NCBI RefSeq assembly: GCF_018691265.1
Contig: NW_024881316.1
Coordinates: 10,910,819-10,974,818, forward strand
Reading direction: 5' to 3'
DNA from: Tyto alba
Lineage: Eukaryota > Chordata > Aves > Strigiformes > Tytonidae
Length of the DNA: 64,000 bases
Shown here: in pieces, positions 23,101 through 36,074 of the stretch
Numbering within the stretch: the first letter of the stretch is position 1
Layout: the number at the start of each line of letters is the position of its first letter
Made by a program: the position numbers and the translations under genes
Notes under the pieces: model-generated
The model's input: the letters and a program-made list of their open reading frames with translations, nothing else
Databases searched by the model: none
Told to the model about the DNA's origin: nothing

Positions 23101-23742
23101 AGGCCGATACCAGAAAAGCATGTCTGGAGGCAGCAGCATGTGATCAAACTGACCAGCGAATCATCCCAAGAAGCAAAAAGAAATGATAGCTTTGAGGGAC
23201 TCTGCCGAGAACCAGCTGGAACAAGCTGTGGTGTTTCAGAGGCTCAGGCTAACCCCATGCTGACCAGCTAGAGCTTGGGATGCCAGAGGGAGCCTGCCTC
23301 TGGGACACTCCATGGCTCTGAGCACTGGCCAGGCAGCACACTCCTCCATGGATAAGCTGCATGGGGCCAGTGCTTCTGGAATTACAAGGCAGGGGGAAGC
23401 ACTGCCAGCACTGAGTTTTCTGGGAAAACAGCAGATAACTGAAGAAAGTACAAAGACAGCTTTAGGTCATCTCTGCAAAGGAAAAAGAAGACAGTAGGCA
23501 GTTTTATTTTTGACAATAGGTGGTCCTGAGGAACTTGATGTTTTTAATCATTTTCTATGCACTCAGAGACAGTTATCTATGAAACTGTTACAGATATTTG
23601 AAAAGTGTTGCACTGCCCTTGAAATGAGCAGTATGTTTCTAAACTGATAGTGTAAAGAGAAGGTGAAGACCTAACACAGCCTGTGATAGATCTAAGGTTT
23701 CTGAGTCAATCTTGCAATTTCAGAGCTTGTAAAACAGTAACC
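17121..23742. other. Unique sequence, no gene seen
   Basis: More than 6 kb of AT-rich sequence without a recognised repeat or exon. Details noted: a perfect 12-bp palindrome CAAATGCATTTG at 20175-20186 containing two E-box-type CANNTG sites; a strong 5' splice-site match GAG|GTAAGT at 21420/21421 with no convincing acceptor upstream; open frames of up to 104 codons without domains. Confidence 0.55.
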
Positions 23743-23766
23743 AAAAAAAAAAAAAAAAAAAAAAAA
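23743..23766. repeat. Poly-A run (24)
   Basis: Twenty-four A, followed by ccca and then aaaacca. It could be a retro-insertion tail, but no element is recognised upstream. Confidence 0.9.
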
Positions 23767-26745
23767 CCCAAAAACCAACTTAAATTTCCAAGACAGTGAG
23801 AATGGGAAACAAAGAAGGAGTACAGTAAAGCTAATTAACCCTTGACAGCAAAATAAAAATTTCTTGTGCAAAGGACAGCTGCCTAGCTCATATTTAAGCT
23901 TAGGGCAAATATTAATACTCCCATAATGTTGACTTACAGATTATCTGAAATATCTTAGGGATGAAGTCTGGAAGCAGAAAAGGAGAAAGCAGGCCACAAA
24001 ACCAGAGACCATAACAACAAATCTTGGAGCTGCCTGAAGTATGGAAAAAGCACAAACCATGATAATAGCCAGTGACTGAAAATAAATATCCAGGAACTGT
24101 AATGGTTTTCCTGTCTTGCCAAATATGCAGGCATAACCAGTCATGACAACAGAAAGAGCATTTTGATGCCTTCAGTGGGATCCTTTTCTGCTTTGTCCTT
24201 TCCTTTCTCCTTCACATATGTGAGGAAAGTTTCTGGTGAACATGTTTTCTTTTTCTCTGGTGCCAGAAACAAAACCTAGTATCCTGCATGGTGAAATGCA
24301 ACAGGATGGAGACATTTACATTGCTAGAGGGACTGATGGACATTTCTTGCCCTGGTTTCATCCCTTCTAAGTCCCAGTGGCCACAAAAGTTGCCTGGGTT
24401 GATGCCGCTGGGCAGTGGTGTCAGACATTGTTCTGCATTGTTCGGTGGTTACCCAACACTGTCACTGCCCAAAGAGTGAATGAAAACGATGTCACTGCAG
24501 AGTGGCATCAGGTCCATGTGCTCAGAGGTGATCTTCTTAAGAGTGATGGGGGAGATGCTGAATGGGCTGACCTGAAAGTAAGCACTGTACTAGGATTGTC
24601 CTCTGTCCTCACTGGCCTGTTGTGAACAGGATCACAGCCTGCCAGAGATGGTGCTATTGGCACAGAAAGACATTTTCAGAAGCACTGTCTGGAAGAGGAT
24701 CATTTTTGTCCCCGCTGAAGGTTTATCTGAGATGGATGTAAGAGTAAGTTATGTATGAGATGCACTGATGATAGTTGTTGGATGTAAAACGTATCAAGTG
24801 TTGAGACCCTTTCAAGAGACAGCATTACAGGAGTAGCTAGGGATCAAAACTAGTGAGATGAGTTTGAGGACATCTTCCAGGACATAAAGTGACATTTATC
24901 CAACTGCTCAGTACTAGATAAAGTGGTGAGAATCCCCTGGAATTCCACTACAGCAAAAGTTATCTACACCTTTACACAAAAAAAGGAGGTGGAAGGAAGG
25001 TACATTGGTCTAGAAATCACTGATGGAACAAGAACAGGAGAAATAAGCCTTTCAGAAGAAGGAGAAAAAAACCCAGCAACAAAAAAACCCAACAAAAATA
25101 AGAAAACCCAAACAAACAAACAAATAAAACCCCCCCAAAACAAGGAAACTTTTGATAGCACAATCAAGAGATGCTGAGATCTACCTGTGTTACCAACCTC
25201 CAGAAACAAAGAAGGGTGGTCAGGTTCATAGAACCTGTTGACTGAACAGGGACATTTGCCTCAAATATGCTGTAACCTGAGAATGCTAGAAGTCCCTGTT
25301 TCCTCCAGTCCAATGGTTTAGGTGGAGCAAAGTAATTAACTGCTGACTGAAGAATACTGGAGAACAACACTATTAAAATCAGAGTTTATAATTTGCGAAT
25401 GTATGATTGGCATACAAAGCCAAGCACACATAATGATTTATAGCTCCCATCTTATCCAAGTCTGTCTTGAGCAGGTGACATCCACACCAAGGACCAAAAT
25501 TAGAGTGCTAGTTGCTGCATCCCTGCGTATATATTGGACTACCGTCAGAAAGAAATTAAAAAAAAACAACCCAGGGCATTTGTATCTCCCCCATCTGAGG
25601 TCACTATCTCAACAACTAGGCTGACCAAAGTATTTTCTGCATGCCCTTCTTTCTCACTCTGTTGTGGCTGTATTCCTGGCTGTGCGATGGCTCGGTGTCA
25701 TGAGAAGTTGTGGGAAGATTTCCTGCCCAGGGTGTGCAAGGGCTTGGTCATGGGATCCCTGTCCAGGGATGACAAAAAAGGTGGTTTCAGAACCCTCAAG
25801 TCCTAGAGCACCTCTCCAGAGCAACAATCGATATCTGTCCTTGAGGGAAGTCTAGGGCCAAAGGTACCTACCAGTTCTAGGGGAGCACTTAGGTTTGCCA
25901 CCTAGATTAAGTGAGCTGGAAATTATAAGCAGTCGGAACTCAGATTCTGAGAAAGAAACTTTTGTCTGAGGCTTAGCGTAAGGGGTTTTCTTGGTGTTTT
26001 GACACACTGAGACATCCCTCTGTAGGAAGATGAACTCTGTCATACATGCAGCATGACTGGTGGCCAAAAGAAGAGTGTGGAAAATGAGGTATGAGTATTT
26101 TTGTGTGCAGTGGGGGTGTAAACATTAGTTATTTCTGGGATTTACTGAAATACCTGGAAAAGAAACAATTTCTAATACAAGACAGGAATGGAAGCTTTAG
26201 AAAAAAACCAAAACCCTGTTTGTTATTCTTTCTAAGAAAAGTCTGTTGTTTAAGGACAGTAACTCTAAACATATGAAAGAGGAAATAGCATTCAGAAAGC
26301 AGTTGTGTGCTCAAAATCTCATTGCTTAAAAATGTAATTATTTCATATACTGTTTCAGTTTGGATAATTTGACAGAAGCATAAAGTTAGATTTGCTGGGT
26401 CCTTAAATTGCTCTTATCAATATTTTATTTTCATGTACAATTAAGCACCCAAATATATTTTAAGAATACACTGTTTTGAGTTTGGGCCAAGATCTTGAAT
26501 GCAAGACAGATTTGGAATAACATACATTGACTTCATAAGACATGTAGGACACTGGGTTAATCACGAAGTGAGATGTGCCCATTTTGAAGGACTTTGATCT
26601 TTTGAATTTTATCCATGTTCATTGTAACGTTTTGACATGCATGAGTCCAAGAATGCAAAAGGAAAGTGGGATGTGAAATGAACCTCATCCAGCATCTTTA
26701 TCAATGCAGTACATTTCTCCCAGCAGGCCAGAGTGTGCCTAATAA
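23767..26745. other. Unique sequence, no gene seen
   Basis: No repeat family or exon recognised, apart from the A/C-rich tract at 25063-25146. Open frames stay at or below 90 codons. Confidence 0.55.
25063..25146. repeat. A/C-rich low-complexity tract
   Basis: A and C dominate for about 80 bp, with a short AAAC tetranucleotide core (aaacaaacaaacaaa) and a C7 run. Confidence 0.85.
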
Positions 26746-26913
26746 GACAATGAAAGGCCAAGAGACCCACCAGGAGACTATAAACCCATTAATTTGGTAT
26801 CACTTGTGGGAAAATGCTGGAAGCTTTTGCAGGATTTGTTAAGCAAAAGGCTTGGCGAAGTCAATTGATGAGGGAGATTTCAGAGAAAGCTGTTCTTGCT
26901 GATCTGCCAAGGT
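26746..26913 (+). pseudogene. Relic of a LINE reverse transcriptase (CR1/Jockey-like)
   Basis: A 55-codon open frame that ends at the TAG at 26911. Its first half reads RDPPGDYKPINLVSLVGKM followed by LEAF. This fits the first conserved block of non-LTR reverse transcriptases (the NYRPISL...GK..E block found in CR1, L2 and related elements), with the aspartate-proline, tyrosine, proline-isoleucine, leucine, serine, glycine-lysine and leucine-glutamate positions all kept. The following GFVKQK is compatible with the next block (GF.KGKS) after a deletion of roughly 20-25 residues. No catalytic YADD/FADD box is seen downstream. It is much more diverged than the CR1 copies at 380 and 51889 and lies in the opposite orientation, so it is an older and separate insertion. 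Confidence 0.62.
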
Positions 26914-27770
26914 AGAAGGGGTTATTATGTTCAGGAAATTTTTAAGTGTCTTGTTGGCACCATGTAAAACAGAATGGGTGCTGCCATGAAAGAAAAACTG
27001 AAGAACTAAATGAGTTTTCTGGTTTTAGGAGACTACAAGTATTTAATCTTTCACCAGGAATTTAGTCAATCGTCTCCTTTCGCTACATTAAAGCTCTACA
27101 ATGCCCAGTACATACTAGGGACTGAGAATTGCAACTACTGTAATAAATGCTCATTAAAAATATTAGAGTAAAGCATCTCTATCAAGCGCAAGATTTTTAC
27201 AAAGATGGAACTCTCTCTAAATAGGAGAGAGGCTCAGTCAGCAAGCATGTAACTCAATGTTTATGCATTTTGTTTGCCCCTGAACCCTGCATCTGCTGAA
27301 AAATCAGAACCAGGAGAGAACCAAGGCTCTCTGCAGCCCTCCAAATTAAAAGCTATCCTCAAACACTGATTTCAGAAGGAATGATGATGCATCTCTGAAT
27401 AAGGTGGAATTTTGTCCAGATTTGTTAAAAATTGTATGGGTAGAAAGTTTGCATCAAGAGTTTCCACACAGTCAGTAATCAGATATAAGAAAAATGTGTC
27501 ATAGGTGGCCTCTATTCCACTGATAATGAGGTCAAGAGACCCAGGTTAGGTGTCTGGAGAGAAGGAGCTGCTCCACAGCATCTTTCCAGCTTAGGAGCTT
27601 TTCAGTGACAGGAGCTGACTAAAACCTAACTGCTGTGCTCCATGAAGCTCTTAGGCAGCCAAGGAAAGAAAGTCTGTGTTACAGTAATGAGACAACTCAG
27701 TGAGGTGGTTTTGAATATTTTTGGCTGGTGTAAACTATATTTATGCTCAAGCTCATGGCAGACCTGTGCT
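26914..27770. other. Unique sequence, no gene seen
   Basis: No exon or repeat recognised. The flank of the RT relic shows no further LINE motif that I can read. Confidence 0.5.
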
Positions 27771-28385
27771 TCAGTGACGGTCATCCTTTCCCAATGTGAG
27801 GGGAGCCAAGGATGAACCCCACAGGGTGGAGTTAGGTAAGGGTTGTCCATCTTGCAAAATACTACCTGGGGAGAAACGGGCAGGCCCAGCGATGACCAGA
27901 ACCTGAGCCAGAGGTGACACCCCGTGCGTATCCCTACGAGGGAGCCGGGTGGCCAAGGGGAACAACTGGCTGGGTTCAGAGGTGAAAGGAGCAATGTACA
28001 GGGGATCCACACCTGCGTGCAGAGCCACTGCTGTGTCAGCATACATGCCGGGGAGGCCGTCAATGTACGGTGTCAGGGCAAGCGTGCACACGGGAGACCA
28101 GAGCGTGGCACTCTGCTCATGCAAGACTGCTGGGCTGCCCAGCTGAGCGCGCAGGGCTGAGGAGCAGATGAGCAGCTCATGGGATATCAGTGCTCTCCAG
28201 TGAAGCGTGGGGTGGCAGCCACAAAACAGCAGGAGCACACACTTAGAAAAGCTGTTGCAAAGAGTCCAAACATGTTGGGCTTTTTTTTTTTTTTTTTTTT
28301 CTCTGCAGTGAACTGGCCAAGACCCAAAGACCTGAAGGGACAGTGTCAGCTCTAAGTTGCCATGCTGCTGGTTGTAAAAGACCAC
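27771..28385 (-). CDS. Longest open frame (204 codons), unknown, possibly chance
   Basis: This is the longest open frame in the window, and I do not recognise its product. Its middle part (about 28280 down to 27860) lies in a stretch with about 16 CpGs in 370 bp, and its codons look coding-like (many CTG, GTG, GCC and ATC, with a G/C preference in third position). Residues include RAQLGSPAVLHEQ, YIDGLPGMYADTAVALHAG and LFPLATRLPRRD. A run of lysines (KKKKKK) near the start comes from the poly-T at 28281-28300, so the true 5' limit, if any, would lie below 28280. A possible 5' splice site (CCCAG|GTAGTA on the minus strand) sits near 27865. No signal peptide or known domain is visible. It could be an exon of an unannotated gene, a processed pseudogene fragment, or a composition-driven open frame; I favour the last slightly. 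Confidence 0.25.
   Translation of the reverse strand: MVFYNQQHGNLELTLSLQVFGSWPVHCREKKKKKKAQHVWTLCNSFSKCVLLLFCGCHPTLHWRALISHELLICSSALRAQLGSPAVLHEQSATLWSPVCTLALTPYIDGLPGMYADTAVALHAGVDPLYIAPFTSEPSQLFPLATRLPRRDTHGVSPLAQVLVIAGPARFSPGSILQDGQPLPNSTLWGSSLAPLTLGKDDRH
28281..28300. repeat. Poly-T run (20)
   Basis: Twenty T, followed by ctctgcag. On the plus strand this makes a good-looking 3' splice acceptor (T20-ctctgcag|tgaactgg). On the minus strand it reads as an A-run. Confidence 0.9.
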
Positions 28386-31289
28386 TTAGGGAAATGAACT
28401 TTTCTTTTCTGCTGTGTGATTCTTCCCCCATTCCATTTTAAAAGGGAAATGAAATGAGGGCTTTTTATTTTTTATGCTCTTTTAAGAAGTGCCTACATAA
28501 AAAGGCAGGTTCCAAGCAAAAGGTTTCTGACACGCTTGTTCTTCATTGCAAGAATATGAAAATAGTTTAATGTGGTTGTTTGCTTCTTCAGGATTCTTTG
28601 TATTTTGCTTTGTATATACAGAACAAAGGGGCAATGACTGGGCTACTGAAGAAACAAATTTTGCATCTCCCTATGGCAGAGAATAAAGAAACTGAACTAA
28701 GTTTGAGCTCCCTTTGATGAAAAAGGACACTGTATCTAATATTCTGATCTGTGGGATTCGTGGTTTTGATAAGGGCTAGGCCAGCATTACAAAATTTCCT
28801 AAAATAAGCCAAATAATTAGCATCTTCCCTCAGGGGCATGTGTGAAACCATCACAAACATCTCAGTGGGAACAAAACTTGGGACACCTCTATTCAGGCTA
28901 AGGTGGCAACTTAGCAGCCAACTTCAGATGCTGGTGGTGGACTTCTGGCAAGCTGTAGGGATTGGTGATACTGCATGTGGGAAATGAAAGTGAGGAGAGG
29001 AGGTGCCTTCATGCTGAAGGTGGCCTGTCTAGTGTGTGAGGGGCAGGTGAAGTTCTCTGCTGGCTTCTAGCTGCCAGCCCAGATGCAGGTAAAGGGAGAG
29101 GGCACGTAACCTCAAGGAAGGTAGCCTGTGCAAGGATTGTGATCGCTTGACCCTCCGTGGCCCACCTAAAGGGAAGGATTGGTTAAGGCTGTCCACTCTC
29201 AAAGCCTGAAAAAAATGTCTCTGGGGCCGCCTCTCTGTCCTGGAGGAGTGTGTCCTGTCCTTTTCCCCTCACAGGCATGATTATTTATCTTTCTGCCAGT
29301 TTAATGAGCTGAATCAGTTCACCAAGGACAGATGGAGAGTCAGAGCTGGCTTAAGGGAAGCAGTCAGACATATATCCACATGCAAGCAGTGAAGGGAGGA
29401 GTGGGAAGAAGGGCTGCCCTTTAGCCATGCCAGCAAGCAGGTAGGGTCAGCTCAGCCCACCTTGGTAAGCCTCACCCAAAGCAGTGGATAAGCACTGCTT
29501 CAGCCCAGCTTGTTGCTGTGGCTGTCCCAGACTGAGCTGAGGGATCCCCACCTTCTCGCACTTGAAAGTAGCTACCTTCTCTGGAATATACTCTGCTGCC
29601 TATGTGCCAGGCCAGGTCAGCAGAGAAACAAACCCTGAAATCCCATGTCTCAGGAAGCTAGACCAGTTTAGTCCATGTATCTACAGACACGGGCTGCCCC
29701 GTGCCCACCTCAACCAGGAATACCCAAAGTGCTGCCTGTGCATTGGCATCTGTCTTTGAGTGCAGCTTGCTTCCCTGAGGAAATCCACTTAGGTTTCCTC
29801 AAGAAACAAAAACATCACAACCACATTCTAATTCCTGAGAAAAGATGTTTTGAATATACCAAAAAAGATGTAGCCATCATGGCCTACTTACAGAGTTGGG
29901 AGGAGGGTTTGGCAGGGATAAAATCTCTACAAAACTTCTCTTGGAAGCAGCCCCTCCTCTCTGTGCTGCTTGCCGTCTTGGCACTGTCCAGATCACGACT
30001 CTTGGCTGTATCCCAAGTTTCTCTTAGATGCACTTATTGAATCTCCTCCTCCTATTTTCCCCAGTGTGTTCGGAAGACAAAGCCACACAATGGGGTTTAG
30101 TGAGAGTTTCATTTTCCACCCTGAGTGCTAGTTCCCAGGGGAAGGCAAAAAAACCCCACTCTTTAATTACAATTAGTTACTGTATTTCAGTTCTGACGAC
30201 TAAGCCTTGACACCACACTTTCTAGAGCAAGTGGTTGGCTGTAACCAATTCTGGCCAGGCCTCTTGGCAAACGCATCAGTGCAGTATTTCTTTGGAAGGT
30301 TTTTTTTCTCTTTGCCATTTGTCAGGAGCTGTGGACATGCTTCCAAGTCTTCTGTTGGCTGAGTGGTGCGTATGTTTATTACGAAGTATGTTTATGTGAT
30401 TATACTAAAATAATGTATACCTAAAAACCAAAGGTGGAATAAAATTAGTAAATTTTAAGGTGGAGTATCTCTGGTGTAAGGAGAACATATTCCCTGGGAA
30501 ACTGTAAGGGCCTAGCATGCTTAATAAAGTACCTTCAAAATAGGTAAATGAAATGGTGTCTGTATCTTGGACAACAGAATATTTTGAGACGAGGTGCTAT
30601 TACATTCTCTCTGCACATCAGTGCTTTGTAGTTCCTGAAGAGAAACTCATCAATCTGTGGTGACAATTATATGCTAAACCTCACTGGAAGCAAATTTTAA
30701 GAAAAGGGTATATGGATTAGTGATTTGAGAGGCAGTAAAGCATAGGGGAAGCAGCTAGGCTGGATCCTCAAAGGGTATGAATTATTTATGTATCAGTTAA
30801 CTGGATCACAGAGAGAAAATCCAGGATGATACTGCTTAGCAAAGGCTACCTGAATATATCCCACCAGTGCATGTTTGACACTGGCCAAGGGAAAGCTGTG
30901 AATGAAAAGACTTGTTATGCAGCTGGCTCAATGCAAAGCCTTTGTGGAGAAGAGAGACATATAGCCAAGCAGTGCTGTTAGACAAAGACACCTTGTCAAA
31001 GCACATTGTATTTTCAACTTCATAAGACCGTTATATCCAGATGTTCCTGTCAAAAAATAAATAAAAATCAATAAATCCCAGATCCATGCAAGCTATTCTT
31101 AAAATGCAATGGGACTTCGTAAGTGATGTCTTACCCTACACTGGTAATTTCCTATCAGTTTGATCAAGGGCAGTCAAATTACTTGATAACACATAACAGC
31201 TATTCTGTAAAGACAGGAAAACCACAGATAAACGTAACTAACCCCCTTTTATTTGTTTCCTGCAAACAAAAGCCTAAGGGTTTCTGGAG
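28386..31289. other. Unique sequence, no gene seen
   Basis: No gene or repeat family recognised. The longest frame (29675-30040, plus, 121 codons) has no domain. Confidence 0.55.
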
Positions 31290-31313
31290 AAAAAAAAAAA
31301 AAAAAAAAAAAAA
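31290..31313. repeat. Poly-A run (24)
   Basis: Twenty-four A following tttctggag. No recognised element upstream. Confidence 0.9.
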
Positions 31314-34300
31314 CCAAACCAGCTGTCCAATTAACATAATTAGAGATGGATGTCACTAAAATCTTCACCACAGCCCACAGACTGGATATTTTGATTGTGT
31401 ATTTAAGTCATGACCAGATACAACTTTTTCAAGGATGGTGTCCAAGGCCGGTTTCATTGCCTGCTCTTGCAATGCTGCCTTGCTGCCACTGGATGGCATC
31501 TTCTGCAGGCGCCTGGAGCGCCACCAAAATGGTCGGGGTCTTAAGGAGCTTGTGGCATTTCTGAGTGGGTCAGACACCAGGAGCTGTGCACCTCTGTGAG
31601 CAACACCTTCCCATGTTTTCATGTGCGGGGGTGTCCTATTTGTAACACAGTCATGTTAATGGGAATTTAGAAGGGAAGAGTAAAATGACAACTCTGACAA
31701 CCTCATGTTCTTATTTGTAGCAGATGCAAGGAAGGGCCCTGGTGTCCTCCCATTGCTCCTGGCCTCTCCAGCTGGCTGGCTGGCTGGCTGGGTACAGGGA
31801 GGGAGGATGGGACTCAGCCAGTTCCCATAGCTCTGTCCAGCTCCAGGTGTGCCTGCTGGAAATATCTCCATTTGGGAAGCATCTGTGTACTGGGGCTTCC
31901 TTGAACATGGTCTCAGAGTCTCATATCCACAATAGGCAGATGCTGAATAGCCACTGCTTCCTAGCTCCATTGCCACAGCAGATTCGCTTTACTTGAGAAT
32001 AAAATATAATTGCAATCAGGAGAGACAAGGCTTCTGATGACTTGGCACTTTTCTTCCTTCAGTGATTACATTGCTCCAGGTGATGCCTTTCCTTTTAAAG
32101 AAAGTCATCACAACAGCAATTTGTGGGAGATAGGATCTGTGCTCTTCACATCAAAACAAGAAGAGTTTTCATCGAACTACTACCTGATTAGCATTAAAAG
32201 ACTGTACCAGTGTAATACAACACAAAACTGCCTGCACTTCATCCTGCAGCCTTCCCTGATCTGCATTTGATCTCACCTTTCCACCTGGGACAGAGTCTAA
32301 GACCCCTGAAGTTACAACAGGTGACCCATGCTTCACATCATGCTTTCTTCATGGAAGAGTGTCTTATGAGCAATGGGTGGTGATTTTTGATGCCATTTAC
32401 CATCCAAATGCTGAAAGGATCTTTGGGTTGAAGGGAGGCTTGTGGAGTGCCAAAGAAAGCCATATCTGTGCAGTGAGTGAGGGAAAGCTCCCAGCTCTCA
32501 GTCCTCTTCCTACTGAGGTGTGGAGGGGTGATGATGAACACAGGTAACTCCTCCTTCAAGGACACACTCTTACATACCCTTTAAAGCCTGCAGAAACTGG
32601 AAAAAAACACAGAACAATGAGTGTTCTGGGTGCTAAATGTTAGAAAAGCATTAAGATAATCATGGCAAAAAAACCCAAGGAAACTCAAAGCAGACCCTCT
32701 GGAGAAAAAGGAATCAAATGAGAAACTATAATAAATTCTGACCAAAAGATAAAAAAAATTCCCTCCCTAACTCACACACACACAAAAGATGAAGAAAAAG
32801 GCAGCCTGATTCTATTAACCAAGTATTAACACCCCTGGCTAAAGAAACATTGCAAAAAGGAAGGATTAACATTTTCAATAAAGGAGACCAGATATTGCAG
32901 TGCTAATCACCAGCACTCTCCACTGACAGGAGAATGGAAAATAATGTTCTTAATAGTGTGAAACAGAGCAGGAGGTTCACAGGCAAAGAATCAGGGGTTG
33001 CTTCTGGCAAATGACAAATAACCTGGTTAGAAAAAGGCATCTCAAATTAGGGGAAGTCTCTGCAGGAAATAGAAACTATGCAAATTGTCCCAGTATCCAT
33101 GTGTCTGGCTGAGCTGCAGCTCTACCAGAGGGTGTTGTGACAAGGGCTTTAGTATTAAACATTGAGGCCACGTTTTGCATCACGATTTCCTAGTCACCAT
33201 TTTTGGAAAAATAGACCCTTCAATGTGCTGTGCATTGCATAATCTTAAGGAGTCTGAGAAAAACATATTCATTTACTGATTAGCCTTGTCTTCTTGTGTT
33301 ACCTGCCATTACAGTAAGGAGCCTGCCTGTTATGTTAAGGTGCACATGAAAAGATGGGAAATCATGTTGTGTGATTTAGTGTAACAAGTCATAGTCTCTT
33401 TACAACAGGGTCTGGTTGAATCAGATATTCAGCACCAAACTCTAGAAGACAAGCAGGACGGGGCTGTGCCTATCCCTAAGGAGCAGCTTGCCAGGTGTTA
33501 TAGGTAATGAAATACTGGACAGGGATCTCTACTAGGGAGGAGGGCTGAGGGAGATGGGAAGAGAGGCTGAAGGTTTTAGGCTTACTCCTCCTTCTGCCCT
33601 TGTTACTGTTGCATTTGTCTGTGATATCCAGTGGCACAGGGCAGTTGCTTTGGATATCCAGAGCGATGCGTGTGGGTTGCTTTGTGTTGCTTGGATGCTA
33701 TGGAGATGATGCAGCTGTGTGTATGCATTAAGTCTGTTGTCCTACCTAGTGTGAGCAAACCTGTTTCACCTTCCAAAAGCCTCCCCAGAGAACTGTAGTT
33801 CTTATACATCCAATGATGAGAAAGCTTGGGTTCAGATAAAATGCATCATGTCTAGGTGTCACAGAACTGGAGCTCTTGGTTATTTTTTAAGCTGTTTCAT
33901 TAGATTACAAGGTACTGGGGACAAGAATTTGCTCTTTCCCTGTTTTCATGCAACATTCCAGTACAATGAAAGCCACTTCTTACTGGGACCTCTGTGTGCT
34001 ATTACTATATAACATGATTTAATATAACCAAGAATCGTCTTGCTCCCTGCCCTAAAGCACCTGCAGAGCCAATTAACATTCATGTTGTACACAGGTACCA
34101 TTTTGCCCATTCCTGAAAGACAGCTTTTTGGAGAACATTGCAGATACATAGTATTAGCTTCCCCCACACTTACAGGCTTGAGGAGAAAATCTATCCCCTC
34201 TTGAGACTTCTAGGGCATTTAAGCAGGCAGAATTTAATTACTGACAGTGTATTAGGATGTTCTCTGAGCTTCTTGGAACAAGAACGAAGCAGTAGCAGGA

Positions 34301-36030
34301 CCAGGAGCGCAGACAACCCACATGTTTACTCAGAGGGCTCCTTCCCAAGTTTGCTGAATCATGAACAACTCTGATGCAGGGAATTCTCTCCTTGGTGCTT
34401 GTTTCACTCTGTGCTGTGTTAGGATACAGCACTCTGATTTGCTGTGTGTTTTGATTTTGCTGGGGGTGAAAGGTACTCAGGTTTAATTGTTTTTTCTTTC
34501 CCCATTAACCCATACAGTTGCACGGAGTCCACTCTATCCACAAAATCTCATCCCTGGATCCAGTGAAAGATGCTAGTCTGAGGTTTCTCTGAAGCTTCTT
34601 CAGGGGCCCTTCAGTTCACAAGAACACTGTTACCAAGAGATTAAATGAATTAAAAATTGATGACTGTTCTGTACTGAATGTCTTGCAGTCAAGGATATTT
34701 AAACAGATAGCAGGGAGGGTGAAGGGAAGATTGTTTGCCAGAGTATTTTTTCCTGTTTTTGAATAGTAGTTTTATGGGGGCAGGGAGGAGGATAGAGAAG
34801 GGTGGAGTGGGGGGAGTATCTGCTGCTTCAGGGTAAGGAAATTCCTCTTATAATTGCACTATTGAGAAAGAATAGAGTGCTCTGAGAGAAGCACTTTGCC
34901 TAAACAATACAGAAGGTACCCAGAGAGAAATTAGAGGATTTTACAGATTAATGTAATTTGAACCCAAAGCCTGTCCTGACAGGGTTAGGCACTGGTGGAT
35001 GCAACCAAGGGACGTCCCCTGTGTCAGTTCCCAGCAGCTTCTGGGCGTGGAGGGGAAGGTAGCCCAGTAACATGATGGTGACCTGCTGTGGCTGCCTCCC
35101 AGAAGGGCAGAGTGAAAGGCAGAGCGAGCAGAAAGGCAAAAAAGGCAAAGAGCCATTTGTCCAAATATACCCAGCTTTAGAGTCAGCCGAGATTCAGCAC
35201 TGCTTTAGTCTCTGTTGGCCCAGGGCTCTTGCCCGGGCTGTCTAATGTTTTTTTATACCATCTGGTGTGCTGGTTTCTGGGATGGGAGTGTGTGCATGTT
35301 GTGCCAGTCATTCTGTGCCCCTGCTTTCACCAGTGCTGCTGCTGGAAGTGGGTGAAGTGACTGGCCTCGCATCTCTGGCTGTTTGGTAGGTATATTGCAG
35401 GTCCAGGTCTGCTTTAAGTTTATGAGGCTGTTATGGTTCACACGGCACCATGTTCTCAGTTCAGCTCTTTAAACCAAGATTGAAGTATTTAAAAATGGTG
35501 GTGACTACGGTTCCTTTTTCTTTTGGTCCCCAGTTGGAGACAATTTTAAAAGAGCCGGTTTTTACAGTGTCTGCTCTGAACTTGCTGGGCACCTTTAAAA
35601 GTATCATGAGCTGAGTATTCCAAAGCACCTCTAAGACTGATATTTGAACTCCATCTGCATTCCTAACTTCACCTTGGAAGGTGCTGTACTGCACAGAAGG
35701 TATAATGTGCAATGTTCACAGAGGAGAACAATTTAATCCTGCTGGATTGGGTCTGTTAGCAAATAGGGGTCTAAGCTGGTTTATGTGCATAGTCTTTGTG
35801 CCTTTATCGTGGATGAAACATCAGGGTTTTTTGGCATTATTCCAGCCTGGAGTGATGACTGACTTGGCCTTCTCCCCTGTCCTTACCTGCATAAATATAA
35901 AGTCTCTGTGTCAGTGTCAGTAGTAACAAAGACCAGTGGAGCAGAAGAGGACATTTTGTCTGCTGTGAATTTCCGTGCTTCAGATTGCATCAGTTATACA
36001 CGTGAAATTGGAGTTCAAGTTCTGAAATAT
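31314..36030. other. Unique sequence, no gene seen
   Basis: Contains a short CTGG microsatellite (31771-31791) and a short CA run near 32774. Open frames reach 106 codons without domains. Confidence 0.55.
31771..31791. repeat. CTGG microsatellite
   Basis: About five tandem GCTG/CTGG units. Confidence 0.85.
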
Positions 36031-36074
36031 AGATCCACTGAGCAAACTCCACAGATGCACTGAGCAAACTACTA
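36031..36074. repeat. Two-unit 22-bp tandem duplication
   Basis: Units 36031-36052 and 36053-36074 share AGAT, then CACTGAGCAAACT, and differ mainly at the 3' end. Confidence 0.8.

Noticed and set aside
24923..24960. RIPWN peptide resembling a CR1 ORF2 segment (RIPW)
   Set aside because: Only four residues match and the neighbouring translation shows no other CR1 motif.
31500..31525. GGCGC-CTGGA-GCGCC hairpin
   Set aside because: A 5-bp stem is common by chance and nothing around it suggests a terminator or structured RNA.
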